A stretch of 64,000 nucleotides of DNA from Geopsychrobacter electrodiphilus DSM 16401 (GCF_000384395.1 NZ_ARWE01000001.1:930001-994000); one strand, 5' to 3'. Positions 29,082 through 37,697 are shown, numbered from the stretch's first letter. The notes: generated from the letters alone by a model not told the origin. Numbers and translations are program-made.

Positions 29082-30383
29082 TCAGGCGCCTTTTTGAACC
29101 GTTTTACGTTCGTTCATAACCTTGTAGGCGCAGAGTGAACCGCACATGGTGCAGGCGCCATGTTCTTCGTCAACTCCCGACTCGGCCCGTAGGCGGCGAG
29201 CTTTTTCCGGGTCGATGGCCAGCTCGAATTGGGTTTTCCAATCCAGCTCTTTACGGGCCTTGGCCATGGCATGGTCTTTTTCAATGGCGCCGGGGAGTCC
29301 CTTAACGATGTCTGCGGCATGGGCGGCGATGCGGGCGGCCATCACCCCTTCGTGGACATCTTCAACCGTCGGCAGACGCAGGTGTTCACTCGGTGTGACA
29401 TAGCAGAGAAAATCGGCACCGGCGGCACCGGCGATCGCGCCCCCGATGGCCGAGGTGATATGGTCGTAGCCGGGTGCAATGTCAGTCACCAGTGGGCCAA
29501 GGACATAGAACGGAGCGCCATGACAGAGGCGCTTTTGCAATTTAATATTCGCCTCTACCTGATTTAAAGGCACATGCCCTGGTCCTTCGATCATGACCTG
29601 AATGCCGGCATTTTGCGCGCGCTGGGTCAACTCGCCGAGGATAAGCAGTTCCTGAATCTGGGCGCGGTCGGTCGCATCGGCCAGACAGCCGGGTCGGAAA
29701 CCGTCACCAAGGGAAAGCACCGCATCGTAGGGGCGCACCAGCTCGAGTAAACGATCAAAGTATTCATACAGCGGGTTTTCAGCATTGTTGTGGAGCATCC
29801 AGCCGACGGTAAAGGAACCGCCGCGCGAGACCACTTCCATGATCCGTCCCTCATTCTCCATGCGCGCTACGGTCTCACGGGTGACGCCGCAGTGAACGGT
29901 AATGAAGTCGACGCCGTCATCCAGATGCTTTTTGACCCCGGCGAAGATATCCTCAACCGTCATATCAACGATCGGTTTCCCCTGATGGAGGATGGCGTCA
30001 CAGGCGGCCTGATACAGCGGCACGCTGCCGATACACAGATCGGTCTCGGCGATGACCGCGGCACGGATTTCGTCGATCGGGCCACCGGTCGACAGGTCCA
30101 TCAGGGCATCGGCACCGGCCGCCTGGGCGACCTTGGCCTTTTCAAGTTCCTTGTCGATGCTGGTGTCGTCCTGGCTGGTGCCGATATTGGCGTTGGTTTT
30201 TGTGCGCAGCCCTTCACCAACGGCGAGGGGTTTCCCCCCCTTATGTCGTTTGTTCAGACAGATAACTACGGTGCCTGCGGCGAGTCTTTGACGCAGAATT
30301 TCCGGGTCAATATTTTCAATTTGCGCCGCCTGGCGCATCAAGTCGCTAATCTGCCCGTTACGGGCCATTTCCAGTTGAGTCAT
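29082..30383 (-). CDS. thiC: Phosphomethylpyrimidine synthase
   Basis: 433-residue radical SAM enzyme converting AIR to the HMP-P pyrimidine of thiamine. The C-terminal Fe-S cluster motif here is CTMCGSLC (CX2CX3C), the spacing of the shorter ThiC form rather than CX2CX4C (from memory). Other signatures are DLSTGG, TVHCGVTRE and MIEGPGHVPLNQ. GAGGAG precedes the ATG, directly after a hairpin with a T run. Confidence 0.96.
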   Translation of the reverse strand: MTQLEMARNGQISDLMRQAAQIENIDPEILRQRLAAGTVVICLNKRHKGGKPLAVGEGLRTKTNANIGTSQDDTSIDKELEKAKVAQAAGADALMDLSTGGPIDEIRAAVIAETDLCIGSVPLYQAACDAILHQGKPIVDMTVEDIFAGVKKHLDDGVDFITVHCGVTRETVARMENEGRIMEVVSRGGSFTVGWMLHNNAENPLYEYFDRLLELVRPYDAVLSLGDGFRPGCLADATDRAQIQELLILGELTQRAQNAGIQVMIEGPGHVPLNQVEANIKLQKRLCHGAPFYVLGPLVTDIAPGYDHITSAIGGAIAGAAGADFLCYVTPSEHLRLPTVEDVHEGVMAARIAAHAADIVKGLPGAIEKDHAMAKARKELDWKTQFELAIDPEKARRLRAESGVDEEHGACTMCGSLCAYKVMNERKTVQKGA

Positions 30384-30391
30384 GATCTCCT

Positions 30392-30434
30392 CGAAAAAAA
30401 CAGCAGCGCCACAGTCATTGGGGTGCTGCTGCTA
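30392..30434 (-). terminator. Leader terminator/attenuator hairpin just before thiC
   Basis: On the minus strand, CAGCAGCACC pairs with GGCGCTGCTG and is followed by seven T, then immediately by the thiC ribosome site. Its position between a leader and the start codon suggests attenuation, or termination of thiED transcripts. Confidence 0.7.
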
Positions 30435-30453
30435 TGAAATGGATTGTGGTTTT

Positions 30454-30499
30454 CGACACCGGATCAGGCGAAGCCGTTTGGCCTGTGCCTGCGATGTCG
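30454..30499 (-). ncRNA. Structured RNA leader of thiC
   Basis: On the minus strand CGACATCG pairs with CGGTGTCG (8 bp), then CAGGC with GCCTG (5 bp), then a GGCC/GGCT apex: a long stacked hairpin 70-115 bases before thiC. A TPP riboswitch would be expected here, but I cannot find its CUGAGA core, so the identity stays open. Confidence 0.35.
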
Positions 30500-30529
30500 G
30501 TTCAGCATAAAGGGGGAGAGACTTTCAGG

Positions 30530-31957
30530 TCAACTCCGATGCTCATGAAAATAGCGAAAGGCGGCCTCGACGTGATTGACCGAACCATGCCCCTTGCCAG
30601 ATTCAACCGCCGTGATAATTGACAGGTCGATAAACTTTTTAGCCTCTTCAACGGCCTTGAGCAAGGGGAGTCCCTGGGCAAGAAATGTTGCAATTGCGGA
30701 TGAATAGGTACAGCCAGTACCGTGGGTATTTTTGGTTTCGATTCGCGGAGAACGCAGTTCATGTTTTGCGTCACCAATCAGGAGCAGATCAACCGCATCA
30801 TCATTGATAAGATGGCCACCCTTCATCAGCACATTACGTGCTCCAAGATCCTGCAGTAAGCGCCCTGCTTCTTCCATTTCGGCCAGATTCCGCACCTTGG
30901 TACCGGTGATCTTCTCGGCCTCAGGCAGGTTGGGAGTGAGCAGATAGGCTTGCGGGAGCATTTGTGAGAGCAGGCTGTCCAGGGCTTCCTTGTCCAGCAG
31001 GGGGGCTCCGCCCTTAGCGATCATGACGGGATCGACCACTGCCAGCAAACAGTGCCTGCGGATTGCCTGTGCCACCCGGGTGACGGTTCCGCCCCAGCTC
31101 AGCATGCCGGTCTTGATCGTATCCGTGCCGATATCATCAAGCACCGCGTTAAGCTGTTCGGTTACAAAATTTGAGTCGATGGGGAAGACCCCCTTGACCC
31201 CCAGGGTGTTCTGCGCGGTCAAGGCGGTGATGACGCAACTGCCATAACTGCCGAGCAGACTGATGGTTTTTAGATCCGCCTGGATGCCAGCCCCGCCCCC
31301 GCAATCGGAACCGGCAATCGTCAGTACGCGTCCGCGCGGACGGCCGAGTTTACGATTAAACAGGAGTGAAATTTCACGCGCGGCGATTCCTGGCGATCTG
31401 TCCTGCATGACCGAAGAGATAACGGCCACGGCGTCGGCACCCGCGTCAATGGCCAGATCCGCACCAGTGATATCGATGCCGCCGATGGCGACCAGGGGCA
31501 CCCGGATGGCGCGCCGCACTTTACGCAGGGCGTCGATTCCGACCAGTTCAGGAGCGTCTTTACTTGACGTCGGAAAGATGCTGCCGAGGGCGATATAGTC
31601 GGCGCCGTGGGATTCGGCCTTTAAGGCTTGATCGACGCTGTGGGTGGAGACCCCGATAATTTTATCGCGGCCCAGCATTTGTCGCGCCTGGGAAACGGAC
31701 ATGTCATCCTGTCCCAGGTGAACGCCATCGGCATCGATCTCTTTGGCCAGTTCAGGAAAATCGTTGATGATCAGCTTTGCGCCCGCGGCATGGCAGGCCT
31801 TCCGAAGTTTTTGCGCCATGCCGAAGCGTTCGTCGGCCGTGGCCTCCTTAGCGCGATACTGGACGGTGCGGACACCGCCCTTCAGTGCACTCTCGACCCG
31901 TTTGAAAAGGCTTCCATCGCTATTATCATCGGTGATCAGGTAGAGTCCGGAAGGCAT
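30530..31957 (-). CDS. thiED: Bifunctional ThiE-ThiD: thiamine-phosphate synthase / HMP(-P) kinase fusion
   Basis: 475 residues from the ATG at 31957 (AGGAG seven bases upstream; the in-frame GTG at 31963 is too close). Residues 1 to about 205 are ThiE, which joins HMP-PP and THZ-P (GLYLITDD, VQYRAKEA, DGVHLGQDDM, VAIGGID). Residues from about 215 are ThiD, which phosphorylates HMP and HMP-P (LTIAGSDCGGGAGIQADLK, DPVMIAKGG, KNTHGTGCTYSSAIA). It works with thiC downstream in the pyrimidine branch of thiamine synthesis. Confidence 0.95.
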   Translation of the reverse strand: MPSGLYLITDDNSDGSLFKRVESALKGGVRTVQYRAKEATADERFGMAQKLRKACHAAGAKLIINDFPELAKEIDADGVHLGQDDMSVSQARQMLGRDKIIGVSTHSVDQALKAESHGADYIALGSIFPTSSKDAPELVGIDALRKVRRAIRVPLVAIGGIDITGADLAIDAGADAVAVISSVMQDRSPGIAAREISLLFNRKLGRPRGRVLTIAGSDCGGGAGIQADLKTISLLGSYGSCVITALTAQNTLGVKGVFPIDSNFVTEQLNAVLDDIGTDTIKTGMLSWGGTVTRVAQAIRRHCLLAVVDPVMIAKGGAPLLDKEALDSLLSQMLPQAYLLTPNLPEAEKITGTKVRNLAEMEEAGRLLQDLGARNVLMKGGHLINDDAVDLLLIGDAKHELRSPRIETKNTHGTGCTYSSAIATFLAQGLPLLKAVEEAKKFIDLSIITAVESGKGHGSVNHVEAAFRYFHEHRS

Positions 31958-32052
31958 CAGCACGCTCCTGTCGAATGGGTTGAGGCGGCTAAAGAGCTCC
32001 GCATTGGCTGTTTAAAACGTTTTAGAAAATCGCGAGCAGCTGTCGATTTGGA

Positions 32053-32238
32053 TCAGGCGAGCACAATGCGCTGGTTGAGCAGGTCGATTTCGCTGATAGT
32101 ACCTGTAATCAGCCGGGTCTTGCCGAAGTTGTCGATCAGTTTCAGGCCATCGGCCAGCACCAGGATAGTTGAAATCTCTTCGAGGCTGGTTTCGTCGTCG
32201 CCAGAGATCAGTTTGTAGGGACCGTAATCAAGACACAT
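32053..32238 (-). CDS. CooT-like small nickel-binding protein
   Basis: 61 residues starting Met-Cys, with a conserved LIDNFGKTRLITGTISEIDL core and a final NQRIVLA, matching the CooT/PF10133 family, whose founder binds Ni through the N-terminal Cys2 and helps mature CO dehydrogenase. No CO dehydrogenase or other Ni enzyme is in the window, so a general nickel-handling role is all that can be said. It lies about 95 bp upstream of thiED on the same strand; a functional tie is not evident. Confidence 0.75.
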   Translation of the reverse strand: MCLDYGPYKLISGDDETSLEEISTILVLADGLKLIDNFGKTRLITGTISEIDLLNQRIVLA

Positions 32239-32425
32239 GGATGGACCTCCAAGGGTAAAAAACTTAAGCTTGAAGATTAGCAGAGTGTGATAAATACTGT
32301 CAATTGGAAACCTCTGAGAGAGGCAGGATGGATTGTTCTCCCGGGCCCTTTACAGCTTGGTCGACAATCATTAAAATGCATCGACTTCATCCCTTTTAGC
32401 TCCGTTCGCGGTCAAAGGACAGGTA

Positions 32426-33568
32426 TTGATAGCGCATAGTTTACGACCGACTCGGGCAGATATTGACCTCTCGGCTCTTGCTCATAACCTGCAGCAGGTC
32501 CGTTCCTGCTGTCATGCCGGGCAGGGTGTGATGGCAGTTGTTAAGGCCGACGCCTATGGCCACGGAGCGGTCACGATCAGCAGAGCCCTGGAAGCTGAGG
32601 GGGTCGAGCAGTTTGCGGTCGCTACACTGGAGGAAGGGCAGGAGCTGCGTGGAGCCGGGATCAAACGACCGATTCTGGTCTTTGGCGGCTGTTACCCGGG
32701 GCAAGAAGCGGCATTTGTTGAATACGCCCTGACCGCCGCGCTTCTCAGTCTGGCCGACGTGAAACGTCTGGAGGCGTTCGGCAGCGCACAGGAAAAACCT
32801 TTCCTGGTGCATATTAAATGTGACACCGGCATGGGTCGAGTCGGCCTGCTCCCAGAAGAAATTCCGCAGTTGATTACCCTGTTGTCTCAGTCCTGCGGGC
32901 TTGAGGTGAGAGGGCTGATGTCCCATCTGGCCTCTGCGGACGATCTGGCGTCCCCGGTGACATCCGATCAGGTACGGGTTTTTCGTGAGATTCTTGATCA
33001 ATTTAAACTTGCCAATATCACCATCGCCGAGATTCATCTGGGCAGCAGTGCCGGGCTCTGCGCCTGGCCTCTACCTGAGGCTACGCTGGTGCGGCCGGGG
33101 ATCATGCTTTATGGCGGCTACCCTTCAGCTGCATTCACCGAGCGTCTCGATCTGCGCCCAGTCATGACCTTTTCTACGCAGATCGCTCAGTTGCGCACCC
33201 TGGCAGCTGGTCAGGGGATATCTTATGGCCACACCCATCAAACCAGGGGGCCGACGCGTCTGGCAGCTCTGCCGGTCGGTTATGCCGATGGCTATAATCG
33301 TCTGTTTTCAAACTGTGGAGAGGTTCTGGTGCACGGTCAGCGGGTTTCGGTGGTCGGCCGGGTCTGTATGGACTGGATTCTGGTTGATGTCACCGAGGTC
33401 GCCGATGTCGCGGTGGGTGATCGGGTGGTGTTGCTCGGGAGCGATGGAGAAGAGACAATCAGTGCCGAGGACTGGGCCGAAAAACTCGATACAATCAATT
33501 ATGAGGTTTTCTGCCGCATCAGTCAGCGCGTGCCAAGGTATCCGCATTCGGGACCGTTTGTGGGTTGA
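32426..33568 (+). CDS. alr: Alanine racemase
   Basis: 380-residue PLP enzyme interconverting L- and D-alanine for peptidoglycan. The PLP Lys40 is in MAVVKADAYGHG, the catalytic Tyr is in ISYGHTH, and LPVGYADGYNR and RVCMDWILVDVT are family signatures. The start is a TTG with AAAGGA six bases before it. Divergent from the CooT-like gene. Confidence 0.96.
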   Translation: MIAHSLRPTRADIDLSALAHNLQQVRSCCHAGQGVMAVVKADAYGHGAVTISRALEAEGVEQFAVATLEEGQELRGAGIKRPILVFGGCYPGQEAAFVEYALTAALLSLADVKRLEAFGSAQEKPFLVHIKCDTGMGRVGLLPEEIPQLITLLSQSCGLEVRGLMSHLASADDLASPVTSDQVRVFREILDQFKLANITIAEIHLGSSAGLCAWPLPEATLVRPGIMLYGGYPSAAFTERLDLRPVMTFSTQIAQLRTLAAGQGISYGHTHQTRGPTRLAALPVGYADGYNRLFSNCGEVLVHGQRVSVVGRVCMDWILVDVTEVADVAVGDRVVLLGSDGEETISAEDWAEKLDTINYEVFCRISQRVPRYPHSGPFVG

Positions 33569-33754
33569 AAAGCCTTGCCCGTGGTCGATCTTTATGCTAG
33601 AAAAAAGCCCTTCTTCCGACATTTTTAACGCGTCGGGTCCCCCTATATATATTAATTGTTGATGGACAGCTGTTTGGCTGTCCATTCTTGTTTCGATTTT
33701 TCGGGGCCAGTTTGTTTCAGCAGCTGACCCGTTACGGAAAGGACAACTGTTTCT

Positions 33755-35320
33755 ATGGCGACAATCAAGCGTGCCCTGGTGTCGGTCTCTGACAAGGCCG
33801 GAATTATCGATCTGGTTCGTGAACTCTGTGGTTTCGGAGTCGAAATCCTCTCGACGGGCGGGACTGCCAAAATGATCCGCGAAGCGGGTCTGCCGGTGAT
33901 GGATGTCTCGGAATTTACCGGATTTCCAGAAATGCTCGACGGCCGGGTCAAGACCCTGCACCCCAAGGTTCATGGCGGGCTGCTCGGCCTGCGCGACAAC
34001 CCGGCGCATGTCGCCACTATGGCCGCGCATGGCATTGAAAATATCGATATGGTGGTGGTGAATCTCTATCCGTTTGAGGCGACGGTTGCCAAGCCCGACT
34101 GCGCGCTTGAGGACGCGATTGAAAATATCGATATTGGTGGCCCGACCATGTTGCGCAGCGCCGCCAAGAATAATCGTTCGGTGACCGTGCTGGTCGATCC
34201 GAGCGATTACGCTCCGGTGCTGGCGGAAATGAAAGCCAGCGAAGGTGCGGTGTCGGCAGAAACCAACTTTGGTCTCGCGGTAAAGGTCTATCAGCATACT
34301 GCCTCCTACGATGGCGCCATCTCCAACTGGCTCGGCAAGAAGATGAGTTCAGACGATGCCGAATTTCCACCTGTGTTGAGTCTGCAATACAAAAAAGCCC
34401 AGTCGATGCGCTACGGTGAAAACCCGCATCAGCAGGCCGCTTTCTATGTCGAAAAACAGGTTGCCGAGGCATCCATCGCCACCGCGCGTCAGTTGCAGGG
34501 CAAAGAGCTCTCTTATAACAATATCGGCGACACCGACGCCGCGCTGGAGTGTGTCAAGCAGTTCAGCGAGGGTCCGGCCTGTGTCATCGTCAAGCATGCC
34601 AACCCCTGCGGTGTTGCCGTTGGTGAGACCCTGCTCGACGCCTATCTGCGTGCGTTTTCGACCGATCCTGAATCTTCTTTTGGCGGGATTATCGCAGTCA
34701 ACCGAGAACTGGATTGTGCGACCGCCCAGGCGATTGTCGACAAGCAGTTTGTTGAGGTGATCATCGCCCCGGCTGTGGCCGAGGGCGTTTCAGAGATTAT
34801 CGCGGCCAAGAAGAATGTGCGTCTCTTGGTGTGCGGCTACTGGTCCGAAATTCCGGCCGCACGATTTGATTTCAAGCGTGTTAATGGCGGGCTGCTGGTG
34901 CAGGATGCAGATCTGCTCTTGAATGGCGATCTTGAAGTGGTCAGCAAGCGTGTGCCGAGCGCCAAGGAACGTGAAGATCTGATGTTCGCCTGGCGGGTGG
35001 CCAAATTTGTCAAGAGCAACGCCATCGTCTATGGCCGTGATGGTATGACCATCGGCGTTGGTGCCGGGCAGATGAGTCGGGTCAATTCAGCGCGCATCGC
35101 GGTCATCAAGGCTGAGCACGCCGGTCTCGAAGTTCAGGGCTCGGCGATGGCTTCGGATGCTTTCTTCCCCTTCCGCGACGGAATCGACAACGCTGCCGCT
35201 GCCGGGGTCACAGCAGTCATTCAGCCGGGTGGATCGATCCGCGATGAAGAGGTTATTGCCGCAGCGGATGAGCATGGGATTGCCATGATTTTCACTAACA
35301 TGCGCCACTTTCGGCATTAA
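33755..35320 (+). CDS. purH: Bifunctional AICAR formyltransferase / IMP cyclohydrolase
   Basis: 521 residues catalysing the last two steps of IMP synthesis. The N-terminal cyclohydrolase domain begins [20 protein letters not shown] and carries [13 protein letters not shown]; the C-terminal AICARFT domain has [25 protein letters not shown] and a final NMRHFRH. AAAGGA lies 11 bases before the ATG. It heads the run purH-purD-purE. Confidence 0.98.
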   Translation: MATIKRALVSVSDKAGIIDLVRELCGFGVEILSTGGTAKMIREAGLPVMDVSEFTGFPEMLDGRVKTLHPKVHGGLLGLRDNPAHVATMAAHGIENIDMVVVNLYPFEATVAKPDCALEDAIENIDIGGPTMLRSAAKNNRSVTVLVDPSDYAPVLAEMKASEGAVSAETNFGLAVKVYQHTASYDGAISNWLGKKMSSDDAEFPPVLSLQYKKAQSMRYGENPHQQAAFYVEKQVAEASIATARQLQGKELSYNNIGDTDAALECVKQFSEGPACVIVKHANPCGVAVGETLLDAYLRAFSTDPESSFGGIIAVNRELDCATAQAIVDKQFVEVIIAPAVAEGVSEIIAAKKNVRLLVCGYWSEIPAARFDFKRVNGGLLVQDADLLLNGDLEVVSKRVPSAKEREDLMFAWRVAKFVKSNAIVYGRDGMTIGVGAGQMSRVNSARIAVIKAEHAGLEVQGSAMASDAFFPFRDGIDNAAAAGVTAVIQPGGSIRDEEVIAAADEHGIAMIFTNMRHFRH

Positions 35321-35321
35321 G

Positions 35322-35447
35322 AGCGCGCCTTTTGCGCAATCTCGGCGTTACCCGGCGAAAAGACTTGTGCGACGTAGCTTGCGCTACGCCTCCGTGCCTT
35401 TTCTTGGGCGCCTTGACCTTGCACAAAAATCGCACTCCCGGATGAGG
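35322..35447. repeat. Dispersed ~120-bp palindromic intergenic element, copy 2
   Basis: The interior ACTTGTGCGACGTAGC...GCTACGCCTCCGTGCC followed by TTGGGCGCCTTGA matches copy 1 at 25728. The outer arms (AGCGCGCCTTTTGCGCAA and TTGCACAAAAATCGCACT) have a different sequence but keep partial complementarity. It ends in the shared TCCCGGATRA and then the ribosome site of purD. Confidence 0.8.
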
Positions 35448-35468
35448 GGTGCTTGAAGGAGAGTCCTG

Positions 35469-36740
35469 ATGAAAATTCTCGTAGTTGGCGGTGGCGGCCG
35501 TGAGCATGCGCTCTGCTGGAAGATTGGCCAGTCACCGCTTGTGGATACGCTCTACTGTGCGCCGGGAAACCCGGGCATCGCGGAGCTTGCCGAGTGTGTG
35601 CACATCGGCGCCGACGAGATTGATGCCCTGCTCGATTTTGCGCTGGCTGAAAAGATCGATCTGACCGTGGTTGGTCCCGAAGTTCCTCTGACCATGGGGA
35701 TTGTCGACCGTTTTCAGGCGGCCGGGCTTGATATCTTCGGACCGAATCAGGCAGCGGCCCAGATCGAGGGGAGCAAAGGCTTCTCCAAAGATCTGATGGC
35801 GCGGCACCATATTCCGACCGCGGCTTATCAGAGCTTTACCGATCGTGATCAGGCGGTTGCATATATCAAGCAACAGGGTGCGCCGATTGTGGTCAAGGCC
35901 GATGGTCTGGCTGCCGGCAAAGGAGTCATCGTGGCGATGACCAAGTCTGAGGCGATCGCCGGAATCGATGACATCATGCTTGATAAGGTTTTCGGTACTG
36001 CCGGGTCGAGTGTGGTGATTGAAGAATTTATGGAAGGGGAGGAGGCGTCGTTCTTCGCCTTTACCGATGGCAAAAATATTCTGCCTCTTGCCTCATCTCA
36101 GGATCACAAGCGGGTATTTGATGAGGATGAAGGTCCCAATACTGGCGGTATGGGAGCCTATTCTCCGGCGCCGGTCGTCACGCCGCAACTCCATGACGAA
36201 ATTGTCGCAACCATCGTAAAGCCGACCATCGATGGTATGGCTGATGATGGTCACCCCTATGTCGGTATCCTCTATGTCGGGCTGATGATTAAGGATGGCA
36301 AGCCGCGGGTCGTTGAGTACAATGCGCGCTTTGGTGACCCCGAGGCTCAGCCATTGCTGATGCGAATGAAGTCGGATATTGTACCGGTGCTGCAGGCCTG
36401 CGCACGTGGGAATTTGGCCGCAAGCTCTATCGAGTGGCACGACAAGGCGGCGGTCTGTGTGGTGATGGCGTCCGGCGGGTACCCCGCTGGTTTTGAGAAG
36501 GGGTTACCGATCTCCGGACTTGAGGATGCGGCACAAATTAACGGGCTGATGGTTTTTCATGCCGGCACGACATTGAAAGATGGTGCGGTAGTCAATAACG
36601 GTGGGCGTGTGCTGGGGGTGACCGGTTTGGGGGACACTGTGGCCAGTGCCATCAACAGGGCTTATCAAGGGGTAGCGAAAATTAGTTGGAAGAATGTTCA
36701 CTTCCGCAAGGATATCGGGCAGAAAGCCCTTAATCGCTGA
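35469..36740 (+). CDS. purD: Phosphoribosylamine--glycine ligase
   Basis: 423-residue ATP-grasp enzyme making GAR from PRA and glycine. The N-terminus MKILVVGGGGREHALCWKI, the KADGLAAGKGV nucleotide loop, and GGMGAYSPAPV and NARFGDPEAQ motifs are diagnostic. GAAGGAGAG precedes the ATG. A heptad repeat lies between it and purE. Confidence 0.98.
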   Translation: MKILVVGGGGREHALCWKIGQSPLVDTLYCAPGNPGIAELAECVHIGADEIDALLDFALAEKIDLTVVGPEVPLTMGIVDRFQAAGLDIFGPNQAAAQIEGSKGFSKDLMARHHIPTAAYQSFTDRDQAVAYIKQQGAPIVVKADGLAAGKGVIVAMTKSEAIAGIDDIMLDKVFGTAGSSVVIEEFMEGEEASFFAFTDGKNILPLASSQDHKRVFDEDEGPNTGGMGAYSPAPVVTPQLHDEIVATIVKPTIDGMADDGHPYVGILYVGLMIKDGKPRVVEYNARFGDPEAQPLLMRMKSDIVPVLQACARGNLAASSIEWHDKAAVCVVMASGGYPAGFEKGLPISGLEDAAQINGLMVFHAGTTLKDGAVVNNGGRVLGVTGLGDTVASAINRAYQGVAKISWKNVHFRKDIGQKALNR

Positions 36741-36746
36741 TAGTCT

Positions 36747-36814
36747 GTGAGGCATGAGGAGTAAGGCATGAGGTAGGGGGCGTACTCTTCACTCCTGACG
36801 CCTCACTCCTCACC
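36747..36814. repeat. GTGAGG-type heptad repeat with inverted arm (copy C)
   Basis: GTGAGGCATGAGGAGTAAGG units on the left and GCCTCACTCCTCACC on the right, separated by about 30 bases, form a potential hairpin between purD and purE. Confidence 0.7.
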
Positions 36815-36838
36815 GTTTTTAACAGAATGGAGACAGCT

Positions 36839-37360
36839 ATGAAGAAGAAGCCGTTGGTCGGGATCTTGATGGGCAGCGATAACGACTACGACATTATGGT
36901 CGAGACCGGCCGTGCGCTCAAGCAGTTTGATATCCCGTTTGAGATGATCGTATCGAGTGCTCACCGCACTCCGGAGAGGACCACGACCTTTGTCCGTCAG
37001 GCGAAGACAAACGGGATTAAAGTGCTGATCGCCGGAGCTGGCGCTGCAGCCCATCTGGCCGGTGCTATAGCTGCCGAAACAACTCTGCCGGTGGTTGCGG
37101 TGCCGATTGATGCGACCGCGATGCGGGGGCTTGATGCCTTACTGGCAATGGTGCAGATGCCCGCCGGGATTCCAGTTGCGACCATGGCGATCGGTAAGGC
37201 CGGGGCTCGCAATGCCGGGATTTTTGCCGCCCAGATAATCGCCACAAGCGATGAAACTCTGGCCTTGAAGCTTGAAGCGTACAAACAGGAGATGGTTGCC
37301 GGAGTGATCAAAAAGGCCGATGCGCTGCAACAAAGATTGAAGGATGATGGGTTGGATTGA
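36839..37360 (+). CDS. purE: 5-(carboxyamino)imidazole ribonucleotide mutase
   Basis: 173-residue class I PurE that converts N5-CAIR to CAIR. GILMGSDNDYD, SAHRTPER (catalytic His) and a Gly/Ala-rich GAGAAAHLAG region are present. The ATG at 36839 is preferred because GGAG lies six bases upstream; an ATG at 36827 would add four residues. Confidence 0.97.
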   Translation: MKKKPLVGILMGSDNDYDIMVETGRALKQFDIPFEMIVSSAHRTPERTTTFVRQAKTNGIKVLIAGAGAAAHLAGAIAAETTLPVVAVPIDATAMRGLDALLAMVQMPAGIPVATMAIGKAGARNAGIFAAQIIATSDETLALKLEAYKQEMVAGVIKKADALQQRLKDDGLD

Positions 37361-37374
37361 CGCATCTGCAATGC

Positions 37375-37470
37375 ATGATTACGTGGAAGACAAAACTGTT
37401 TAAACACGATCCTGTCGGTGCCCCTGTCGCCAGGGAAGTTATGCACACCAAGTGTAAAGACTGTCATTAA
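37375..37470 (+). pseudogene. 31-codon ORF ending in a heme site: cytochrome remnant or heme micropeptide
   Basis: An ORF 14 bases after purE reads MITWKTKLFKHDPVGAPVAR... and ends MHTKCKDCH followed by TAA. The final CKDCH is a complete heme c motif, and the upstream FKHDP and MHTK His residues are placed as in c7/c3-type cytochromes. There is no signal peptide, so it cannot reach the periplasm as it stands. The frame is open upstream into the purE region. It is best read as the C-terminal remnant of a small cytochrome; a real micropeptide is possible. Confidence 0.4.
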
Positions 37471-37542
37471 CCTCAAAATGACCCAACCCAGGGTAAGAGT
37501 TCTGTAAGAAATAAATCGTAGTTCTTCTCTTAAGTTGTATCA

Positions 37543-37574
37543 GAAGGGCCGATCTGACCTCAGATCGGCCCTTC
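37543..37574. terminator. Perfect 15-bp hairpin terminator
   Basis: GAAGGGCCGATCTGA followed directly by its exact complement with two bases between, then TTCTATATTT. It separates the purine genes from the cytochrome cluster. Confidence 0.85.
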
Positions 37575-37583
37575 TTCTATATT

Positions 37584-37598
37584 TGGCGCCAGCTTTGC
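37584..37598 (+). promoter_or_regulatory. Sigma-54 (RpoN) promoter of the 25-heme cytochrome operon
   Basis: TGGCGCCAGCTTTGC matches the -24/-12 consensus TGGCAC-N5-TTGC with exact spacing and one change in the -24 element. The predicted transcript would start near 37610, about 85 bases before the cytochrome ATG. Confidence 0.7.
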
Positions 37599-37664
37599 AT
37601 GCTTAATACCCCACTTTTCACTGGAGTCAGTAAATTGAATCCTGTACCCTACCGGAGTTTTTTA

Positions 37665-37697
37665 ATGTTCCAGCTCAAAGATAGGTGTTGGTTATGA
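37665..37697 (+). CDS. Ten-codon leader ORF overlapping the cytochrome start
   Basis: ATG at 37665 with GGAG seven bases upstream encodes MFQLKDRCWL, and its stop TGA overlaps the cytochrome ATG (ATGA). The cytochrome itself has only a weak AGGT site, so translation may be coupled through this leader. It is too short for homology; coding status is inferred from spacing only. Confidence 0.3.
   Translation: MFQLKDRCWL

Larger units (their letters stand above)
37471..37693 (+). other. Intergenic region before the 25-heme cytochrome
   Basis: Together with the micro-ORF this is a >300-base stretch without a proper gene. It holds the terminator at 37543, the sigma-54 promoter at 37584 and a ten-codon leader ORF at 37665; nothing else was recognised. 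Confidence 0.6.

Noticed and set aside
30440-30529. TPP riboswitch before thiC
   Set aside because: GCCTGATCCGG resembles part of the aptamer, but the CUGAGA core and the three-way fold are missing.
33662-33686. ATGGACAGC/GCTGTCCAT hairpin upstream of purH as a terminator
   Set aside because: It has no proper T run; it may be a minor leader structure, with too little evidence to call.
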